A stretch of 64,000 bases of DNA from positions 248,001-312,000 of the forward strand of contig JAQFVV010000459.1 in NCBI GenBank assembly GCA_028023455.1. The letters are read 5' to 3'. Below the pieces are notes generated by a model. The model was not told the origin of the DNA. It saw only the letters and a program-made list of their open reading frames with translations, and searched no databases. The position numbers were made by a program, and so were the translations under genes. Source of the DNA: Epiperipatus broadwayi. Taxonomy: Eukaryota; Onychophora; Udeonychophora; Euonychophora; Peripatidae. Shown here in pieces: positions 55,560 through 64,000 of the stretch. Numbering within the stretch: the stretch's first letter is position 1; every line of letters begins with the position of its first letter.

Positions 55560-57750
55560 CATCTTGACTGTTACTGTTATCTATATTCATGCTCTGTCTC
55601 AGAGGTCCTGGATGAGTTCTTGATAGGGGATTGAATATTGCCTCTCCTTCTCTTATTATTCTTATCTTTCCACTGATTTATCTTAATATCATCATGGTAT
55701 TGTTTATTTAGTTTCTCAGAATTATCATTTGAATTTGATGAAATATCTTCATCTGAACTTGACCTGATTTGTTGTCTTGATTTTCTTTTTTTTTTTGTTA
55801 TCCTTTGATGATATCTTTCTATTTTGTTTAGTTCTTATAGGGCTAGAGTCTTCATGGACCCATTCATTTTGGTCACCAATGACTGTCGCATCAGAGTCTG
55901 ATCCACTCTCACCAATGATCATCCTGGGTCCATTTGTCTCATTCTCAATGTAATTGAGGTTGGTTTTGAGCTTCCCCACTAGTGAGGTGTTCTAGTGCAG
56001 TGGTATTAGAGCTGATTGGCATATTTAGGGTGTTATGATCCAACACTTTATATATGGGAGTGTGAACTGGGATTTCTTCTAAAATTGTCATCAGATTTAT
56101 TGACTTCTTCATGATTTGTGACTAATTGTATCAAGTTGATCAGATTGTCCCCATCAACTATTTTAGAGTCCAGTGTTGAGACCAGTGTTGACTTTCCTGC
56201 CTTCTTATTGCATTTGTGAATGCTATTCCATTTCAAGCCACACACATTATATATGCAAGCTTTGCAGTCTTTAATAAGATGATTTTGTTCCAAGCAAAAA
56301 AACATTGTGGTGGAACTCCATGGAATGTTAGAACCATCAGTGAACCTCTGGAGTAGATCACCATTAGTATATCACTGGGATGCACCCCTTTCTTTAAAAT
56401 AATAGTGAAAGTACCAGTGTTGGTAAGAATGCAGCCATTAGTTCAATGATCATATCTGTATATTAATCCAGTTGTTTTCTCACATTTCCCAAGCATGTTA
56501 TCCAGTTCTGCTTGGTCAAAATTCATCAAATAGTTCTTGATGGTTTCATTGAGTGTGATTTCTCTGTTTATATCAATTGTGCAAATGATCTTCCCATTCA
56601 AGTGTCTAATGTTATTTTTGAAACAATTTTAGTAGACCATAAAGTAAATTTGGTATTTATGTATTTATTATTTGGATGGGAAAAGATCTTATTAATACCC
56701 ATCCAAATATCATTTTCAAAGATCATGTTGTAAAATTCTTGATATGGAATTTAAATAATCCTCCATTATGATTTGTTACGGCCAAAATCAGGATATTGTC
56801 ATTGATATAGTTTGTAAAAGAATTTAGCAAGAGATCATGGATTGAGTTGTTGAATCGAGTATTTATTCTTTGGTATTCTTCTTCAGTGAGTTGTATTGTA
56901 TTTTCTTCATTGTGAGCTTCTATTTGTTGTGATATATTATCAATTTCCATATCAAGACAATTTAGTATAGAGTTTTGGTTATTATTTATTGTGTTTCCAT
57001 TTTCCTTTAACTTATCACTTTCTTTTTAAGGACATTGGTATAGGTTTTACTTTTATTCTTACTATTATAACTTATATCTATATTTTCATTTTGCTCTTGG
57101 TGTGGAAAAACACTTTCTTTGATTTTGTTGTATTTAGAATCTACTGATTGATTAGAAAGCAATTTTTCATCTTTAAGATTTTTTCATGTGATGTGATGTA
57201 TTGTGGCTTCTCCTTAAACGAAGTCAAGAATATCTCAGCAATTACGCCTAGATAAATCTGTTAGCCACTCTATTTTCCATTCCCCACTCTCAATTTTCCC
57301 ATATTCTGCTCCATCCCATTTCCCTCAAACGGTTTTTTAAAACGAATTCCACTAAGTGTTTTTAGTTTATTTATGTCACTATTATTTTTATATGTGATGA
57401 GATAGTTGTTATGATAATTAGAAGATTTGTTCAAGGTTTCAGAAATCATTAATTATACCGACTTTGTTGATTTTTAACGATAGACTAGGATTTTTTCCAT
57501 CAGTTTTCTCTTGCTTTTCATGAGGTTTGTTACTTTGTGAATCAGCAATGTTGTAATAATTATCATTTGAGTTGGGGAATTGTGAATTAGGTAGATTTCT
57601 GACTTGGTGAGAACTTTTTCCAGCTTTTGCAGAATTTTTGTCTATTTTGCCATTACTATTATTCAAGCACATACTAGCCATATTAGAAATATTATCAAAA
57701 AGATTTCTATTCTTGCTTTTAGCAGATTTGGGTTTTTAATTATCTTTCAT
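55560..57750 (-). pseudogene. LINE ORF1 (nucleic-acid-binding, zinc-knuckle) relic
   Basis: From the ATG at 57750 the frame carries an immediate TAA, then KPKSAKSKNR...NMASMCLNN. It is interrupted by a LINE-tail insertion (57186-57330), and resumes with SKTYTNVLKK and EYQRINTRFNNSIHDLLLNS, which parallels LKKITEVFNQTIPKDLFNS in the LINE at 60.6 kb. A CCHC-type segment near 56300 (FFCLEQNHLIKDC, then CIYNVCGLKWNSIHKC) and a Ser/acid/Lys-rich tail (55979-55749) match the ORF1 layout. Several frame breaks are present. Upstream DNA to about 57900 is probably the 5' UTR. No ORF2 follows on this strand, so the copy is truncated. Confidence 0.75.
57186..57330 (-). mobile_element. LINE 3'-tail fragment inserted in an ORF1 relic
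   Basis: Same family as 152-286 and 58.9-60.0 kb: GAAATGGGATGGAGCAG through ATCTCAG-complement to ACATCACATCACATG on the minus strand. It splits the LINE ORF1 relic, showing that it is the younger insertion. Flanks share only a T-run, so the duplication is unclear. Confidence 0.78.
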
Positions 57751-57899
57751 AACTTAGGATTAAATGAAAAGTCACTTACCCACTTAATAGGGCACTTGTC
57801 TCAGCTTCAACTATTATTTTCCTGATTAAAATTTTATTCTTTGCAGGAGCTTGGAGTGGTTGTTGAAACACTATTAATCGCCACCTAGTGCCGTCTTTG

Positions 57900-58860
57900 A
57901 AAACAAAATATCAATATATATATAAAGTATTTTAATAAAATAAACTAATGACGGTTTTTAAAGGCATTCAGGGTATAGTTTGAATTTTAACATGTTTTAT
58001 TATATATGTGTGTGTATGCGTACAAGCTGTTTGTGTTTTGTTTAAATTAGAGAAGTCTGATAATAATGTTTTATTCTGGTATTACTAGTTATTTAATATG
58101 GACTAAGTGTATTTGGTTTATTACATTAATCCATTAGTTTTTGGCATTTAAAATAAATAGATCTAAACAGTAAAGGTTATTATAATAAATGAAACGCACT
58201 GAAATCATTTGATATACGGTGATAAAAAAGTAACGTTTTCTTATTGTCGGCTGACTGAGCGGATTGTGACTCATTTACTATAATACCATTTTACTTAGTG
58301 GTGGTTTTCGTTATGTATATATAGACATTTTGCAAATAATAAGAGAGCAATATGAAATATAATATCTGAGTAATTATAATTTACATTAGCTCATTTTCAG
58401 CCCAAAATCATTTAACTGATTTTCATTTACAATTTTTAATCAACATAATATCTATCCTTTTTATTAGGAGTACTTATACAGTGTTGATAATCAGCATCAG
58501 AAATAATTAATAGCAAAAAGCATAACATTGCCACATACAGTCATAGCATTGACAATCCTGCCTTGTTAGGGAATATTAAAAAGTAATACTAAATTCATTC
58601 ATTAACCATCATCATGCGCTAGGGTCATAATATTATGAAAGCTACTATCAATATTTTGTCAACCTAAGTTGTAAAACAAGTATAATGATAAACATGTCAA
58701 AAAATGCTGGGATTATTACATAATGTTAATCATCTTCAATTAACTGATCATTAAATAACATAAGTATACTAGCCATTCATGAATTAGTTAGCATTATAAA
58801 AGTTATAAAGTGAATGGAATTTAAAAATAACTTTCATTATCTTAGGGTCATATAAATAAT
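57900..58860. other. Gene-free AT-rich stretch
   Basis: Nothing recognised. Confidence 0.5.
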
Positions 58861-58923
58861 ATAGATGCCAGCACACATATCCCATAAACAATTGTTTGGA
58901 TGAATGGGAGAAAAAAGTGGTAA

Positions 58924-59995
58924 ATGATAAAAAGAAAAAAAAAGGGTTTGGTAAAGAAATTAACAGTGTTTTTATATAATAAATATGATATAGTTAGAAT
59001 TGTATGGAAGGGAATTGCAGTAGCAGGGTTAACATATAGTAATGATGTATTATGTGTTAGTAAATGGGTATTAGATTACTTAGAAACAGTACAAAGAAAA
59101 GTAGGAAGACATGCATTAGATACAGAGGTGTGGACAGCAAAGGAGGCAATTCAATGAGAAATGGGATGGTCAAGTTTTTATATGAGAGATGCAAAAAGGA
59201 AGGTTGCAGTTTATGGACAATAAAAGAATAGCCAAATAGTATTTAATTGGATTATGAGTAAAGGACAGGAAACAAGATGGGTGAAAAAGGTAATATGATA
59301 TGCAAAAGATTTGGATAGAGAATTTATATCAGTATACTTGTATAAAAGGTGGAATGATTGTGTTAAGAGGATTGTTGAGTGTTATAGTGGTAATGAATGG
59401 GATAGAAGAATAGATACATTAATAAAGAATAGGGAGTTGAAGAGATGAAGAACTAGTATGGAGAGTAAAAAGAGTTTAAATATATATATAGACGTAAACG
59501 GAACATTGGTGCGAGTTAATTTATGATAATAGTAAGGAAAGTAGTTTATTGTTTAGGGCTCAAATGGGATCTGTAGCAAAAAGAGAATATACATGTAAAT
59601 AGAAAAATATGGGTGATTTAGTCTGCAAATTATATAAGAAAGGTAAAGAAAGTATTAAGCATCTGTTGACTGAATGTAAATGCTTGAAAGCAGAAAGGGT
59701 ACAAATAATGAAGTTATGGGAGAATAAATATGAACAAAGTGATTATACAGAAAGTGGGTTATTGGTTTTTATGCTGGGTTTTGGAAAAGATAAGGGGGAT
59801 TTAGATATAAAGGTCATAGAGTTGACAAACATTATGTTGTGGAAATGGGATGGAGCAGATTAATGGAAAGCTTAAGTTGGGGAATGGAAGGGGAAGGTAA
59901 AGTGGCTAATGGGTTTCTTTGGGCATAGTTGCTGAGATATTTCTGATTTCAATTAAGAAGAGGTCACAGTACATCACATCATATCACATCACATT
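58924..59995 (+). pseudogene. LINE ORF2 C-terminus and 3' UTR with CATCA tail
   Basis: 58924-59157 encodes GIAVAGLTYSNDVLCVSKWVL and LETVQRKVGRHALDT, the post-RT region of many non-LTR retrotransposons. 59609-59863 encodes CKLYKKGKESIKHLLTECKCL, a C-terminal CCHC-like finger whose second Cys is Tyr, ending in MLWKWDGAD. Between them stops and frameshifts occur (for example near 59157 and 59447). After the stop a ~130-bp 3' UTR ends in CATCACATCATATCACATCA. This is the longest of three copies here and is the reference for the two tail fragments. The reverse transcriptase core is missing. Confidence 0.82.
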
Positions 59996-60084
59996 GGTTT
60001 AGAATAAATATTGGGATCACTGGAACTATGGGGACAGTGAATGTAGGATAAAATACACCGAGCTAAAAACTATACCCGTATAAA

Positions 60085-60268
<184 letters not shown>

Positions 60269-60269
60269 T

Positions 60270-60447
60270 AGAACCACCAGAAGTCGCTTGGAGTTACAAA
60301 TTCGTTCACATCGTGCTAAGAAAACAGTGGATTACTTACAATCTATAATTCAAAATAGGTAAAAAAAAATTTGCCATTAATTATAAAGAGAGATTCAGTC
60401 GTCTGAACTGCAAAAAAATATAATAATCCCTCCGGATTATATTTAAA
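60270..60447 (+). other. Probable 5' UTR of the downstream LINE
   Basis: A GC-richer leader starting after the microsatellite (GAACCACCAGAAGTCGCTTGG) and reaching the ORF1 ATG. The exact 5' end is not defined. Confidence 0.4.
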
Positions 60448-61926
60448 ATGGACACTGAAAGTCAGTGTCCAGCCAAGATGTCCGTCAATATAGACCCTGT
60501 CAAAAATTCCTATGCTCAAGTAGCAAAGCAATCTTCTTCTGTAGAAGTGTAAAAAAAATGAATCACAGATGGTTAGCAGAATGAGAGTGCATCAAACACC
60601 CAGATTCCATCGATCAACCATTGGAGATATTTTGAAATTAGATTTTTCACCTAAAACAATGGATATTGATACTATCGAGACACAAGAAGGTTGGACTAAT
60701 GACAGCCTGAAAAAAATTACGGAAGTTTTCAACCAGACCATCCCAAAAGACCTATTTAATTCATTCAAACGTTTTTTACAGACCGTTCAATTGTAATAGC
60801 AATAACAGATAATAATTGTTCGCTCTATAGATTCCCTAAAGATCTATTATATGAAGTCATTAATAAAAAAAATATATGGAATTCAATTGTACACATTGCA
60901 GATCATCCAAATCCACGCTATATAGCAATTGAATTCGACAATGAGAAAAATAAAGAAAATTTCAAAAAAGAAGTTAAAACCTTGAATCAATATGCCTTAA
61001 TCGTAGTTAACCCAAATAGAGAAAATCATATTACAGGCCTCTTAAAAAATGCATACTTTGGTTATTCCAGTGCAGATTTTGTTAAACTAATGGAGCCATT
61101 CGGAGAGGTGATAAATTTTCAGCCCACTTACATTAAAAATACGCCAGTACCTACATTCAGTAACAGTTTTACATATAGAGTGAAATTGAGAGAAAATATA
61201 ATTCCTGAAAATATTCCAACGCAAATAACAGACCAAGAGGCAACATTATTTTTAATTATAAATGGACTCATGCCACAATGCTTTCATTGTAAAGAACGTG
61301 GTCACTTAATCAGCTATTGCCCTAAGCTATACTGCACTATATTCAATATGAGAGCATCCCCCACTCACCAATGTCCAAAAAAAATTAACACTTGTCAATA
61401 AGCCGAATTGATAGCTGAAGAATTTCTTGTCCCGAAGCATATATCAGAAGAGAATAAAAAAAATAGTAATAGCGATAGTGAAATAATAACTCCACAATCA
61501 ATTGAGCTTGAAAATGATATAATAAATCCCGTGGCTGTTATTATAAACCCATCCCCCCTTAACAAAACACCTCCGGACATAATTGAGACTATTGCAATCT
61601 CTCCAGCTGAGGTAGTATCTGCCACTCCTCAATTTAGAAGAAAAACAGGCCGCCCTCCAAAAAAAAATTAAAAAGTAAAGAATTTGGAGTATGAAAGTAG
61701 CGATGGTGAAATGCCTCCTGCAGAATCTGAAACTAAAAAAGCTAAAACCACTTGATATCAAAAAAATCATGATAATGTATCACTATCAACAGAAGAAGAT
61801 AGTCCCATGGAAGAGGTAAGCGATAATTATACCAATTCTGATAATACTATATACAAAGAAACAATAGCAATAAAGCAAATGAGACCAGGTGATACAATTA
61901 ATAATCCAGTACATAAACATATATAG
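60448..61926 (+). pseudogene. LINE ORF1, zinc-knuckle protein (frameshifted)
   Basis: The ATG at 60448 opens MDTESQCPAK...NSYAQVAKQ and stops at about 60551. The coding continues in other frames: 60569-60796 (LKKITEVFNQTIPKDLFNS), 60982-61401 (PNRENHITGLLKNAYFGY, then CFHCKERGHLISYC, a CX2CX4HX4C zinc knuckle, and a weaker second one ending HQC) and 61408-61671 (acidic, Ser/Pro-rich, with an AT-hook-like RKTGRPPKK). A final acidic stretch ends near 61926. ORF1 proteins of this type bind element RNA. The layout parallels the minus-strand relic at 55.6-57.75 kb. About four breaks disable it. Confidence 0.82.
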
Positions 61927-62051
61927 TAAAATTGTCTTTTTTAATTTGTCAATATGAGTTTTTGCTCGCATTTATTATTGATTTTTTTATATATATATAT
62001 ACAATTAGGAACTGATATAGACTTGTATAACATATAGAATAAACACACTAA

Positions 62052-64000
62052 ATGAAACTTAATATAGGAGTTTTTAATGTCAGAGGGTTAAACTCTCTTG
62101 AAAAAATTGATCTTCTTACTAAATGGTATGACTTTGTTAAACCACACATACTCGGTGTTATAGAAACAAAAATTTACAGTGGATCTCAAATTAATCCATC
62201 AAACAAATTAAATAGCAAAGGATTTACGGCTTTTTCAAATACATCTGACCATCAGCAGGAACAGGAATCATCATCGACAAAAACTGCCCATTCAACTCTT
62301 TTAAAATATTATATATTGACGCGCACATACTAATAATCACTTTTCAACACAAAGCTATAACACTAAACATTGCAACTGTATATATCCCTCCAGGCCCCAT
62401 CATTATAAATAGATTAATCCTAATTCTGAACTCCAAATTTGTGAACACAGCACATCCAGTATTACTTATAGGGGACTTTAACATGTCATGAAAAATTTAC
62501 CAATAAATGGCTTCATCATCTGTCATTTCCCATGATGAGTGGGAGAGGATTTCTGCCAGAGAGAACTGTATCATTTAATAATGAAAGATTTTCATCATTG
62601 ATTGACCTAGTCTTCTATTCCCCATCATTGCATAACATGATGAACATTTTTCTAAAGAACTCCCTTCTATCTGATTATGCCGCAGTCATAGTATCTCTGG
62701 AACTTAATTTCAATATCAGATCAATAATAATTACTAGAAGAACCATCAGAGTTCTTCTTCCATCACGCACTCCAGAATTACTTTTCTCAGAAATATATAT
62801 CTATTTGCATAAGATAAAAAGTATACAAATGGACCCAGTCCAAGCATGGTGTGCATTTGTCAATATATTATCATTTAATATTAACCATCTTACCAGGACC
62901 ACACCATCCCCAACTAAACTTTTAAACCTTATGAATGACACTTATAAAAAAATTATTAAAACATCACAATCTAATTATGATCGTCCCAGATTAGTAGCAT
63001 TAAAAAAAAACATATCAATCAATTTCAGAACAGCTTAAAGAATATATTGCCACACAAAAAAAGAAAAATATACTTAAACAAGCTTCACATCTTAACCAGA
63101 AATTGCATCAGATGGGCATTAGATCACCCCTCTCCAGTTCGACTACCCTCAGCCATAAAAATACAATCACATACTGTTTGTGGAGATTTGATGATGGAGC
63201 AATTATTTTCATTTTTTAAAGATAAATTTCAAAAAAATCATCCCTTAGATCCATCACAACTTTTATACAGTAGACCAGAAAAAGAAATTTAATTTGCTTC
63301 CAATGATTTTGTACAAAAAATAAAGTCAACACCAGATTCATGCCATCCTGGAATAGATGGGATTCCCAAGTTTGTATATTCTCATCTTAATAAAATTACA
63401 GCTCAGTATATGTCTAACCTTACAAATTTTTTAACTAAAGACATATATAGAATGCCAGGCTTTTATCAAATATCGCTTGTACCATTTATGAAAAAAAAAA
63501 GAAATGGTTTCATCAATAACAAACTTACGTCCAATTTCAATGTCCTCCCTTGGAATAAAAATTATAGAATCAGTAATTAAAGACAAAATAGATCCATATA
63601 TTATACAGAAGCTTTCAAAAATGCAATTTGCTAAAAAGGAATCTTCAACTGGACAGGCAGCTTTTCTATTCAAATCAACTATAGAAACAATAAGAAACAA
63701 CAAAAAATGCAGCCCTATAGTTGTTCAACTAGACATCGAAGCTGCGTTTGACACAATACCAATAAATACACTACTAAAAACTCTAGAACAATACACAGTA
63801 CCAAAAGCCTACCTAAATCTACTTGCTAACCTATTAATAAACCGTGAAACATACATTACTCTAAATGGAAAAACTCATCAATCCATCCCACAAGGATCCC
63901 CTCTTAGTGCTTTATTATTTACTGCCTACATAAATCCCCTAATTAAAATCATTGAGAATGAATTACCTGGAATTTATGTACCCTGCTTAAATGATAACAT
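62052..64000 (+). pseudogene. LINE ORF2, endonuclease-reverse transcriptase, cut by window end
   Basis: Starts MKLNIGVFNVRGLNS about 125 bp after ORF1. Endonuclease: VIETKI (Glu), VYIPP, LIGDFNMS (near 62480), SLIDLVFYS and LLSDYAAVI, where the usual SDH reads SDY. Reverse transcriptase from about 63300: HPGIDGIPKFV, LRPISMSSLGIKIIESVI, VVQLDIEAAFDTIP (Asp near 63740) and IPQGSPLSALLFTAYINPL (about 63880-63940). The window stops in the active-site region, which reads CLNDN where CYADD is expected. Breaks include a TGA after GDFNMS, frame changes near 62270, 63038, 63290 and 63500. The family is shared with the relic at 12.5-13.6 kb; I do not assign a clade. Confidence 0.88.

Overview
The window is a very AT-rich metazoan nuclear segment in which almost everything recognisable is a transposable element. 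Only one ordinary host-type gene is clear: a rhodopsin-class (class A) GPCR with an uninterrupted coding region on the minus strand at 45.1-46.1 kb. Base composition, an intronless GPCR with an NRY motif, and the mix of RTE/BovB, Ty3/gypsy, Penelope, Merlin and hAT elements suggest an invertebrate. A hydrozoan cnidarian would fit, but flatworm, mollusc or other AT-rich lineages cannot be excluded from sequence alone. No rRNA, functional tRNA or CRISPR array was seen.

Layout. 0-3 kb: AT-rich DNA with a LINE tail, a SINE-like copy and a 174-bp tandem duplication. 3.1-7.4 kb: a MITE whose end matches the right end of a decayed Merlin transposon; a degenerate ~130-bp tandem array split by a solo LTR with a perfect 5-bp target duplication; a 110-bp near-perfect palindrome; and the broken Merlin transposase. 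7.7-10.8 kb: an RTE relic next to a decayed hAT element. 10.9-13.6 kb: a gypsy pol relic (+) and a LINE endonuclease relic (-). 16.3-17.9 kb: a decayed Penelope-like element with a GIY-YIG domain. 18.8-20.1 kb: an unrecognised 370-residue, coiled-coil-rich ORF with a damaged 5' end. 20-25 kb: AT-rich DNA with tandem repeats and a TATA-like site. 25.4-25.7 kb: a foldback element.

25.8-36.4 kb: a complete-length gypsy-type retrotransposon (- strand) with unusually long LTRs (about 2.65 kb each) and a frameshifted gag-pol. It sits in the (TA)n tail of a full-length RTE/BovB-type retrotransposon (36.4-39.8 kb, - strand) whose 995-residue ORF is intact and keeps its catalytic motifs. 41.0-41.8 kb: about four ~195-bp tandem units. 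45.1-46.1 kb: the GPCR. 50-53 kb: a 460-bp palindromic MITE, three tRNA-related SINE-like elements and AT-rich DNA. 55.5-57.9 kb: a LINE ORF1 relic (-) broken by the tail of a second LINE family. 58.9-60.0 kb: a longer 3' portion of that second family. 60.1-60.3 kb: a (TAA)n microsatellite. 60.3 kb to the end: a LINE (+) with ORF1 and the start of ORF2, cut by the window edge.

Apart from the GPCR, the genes do not form a pathway; the region records nested and successive transposition. The intact RTE, followed by the gypsy insertion in its tail, gives the clearest relative chronology. Differences between the two gypsy LTRs are concentrated at CpG/TpG/CpA positions, which points to methylation-driven decay.
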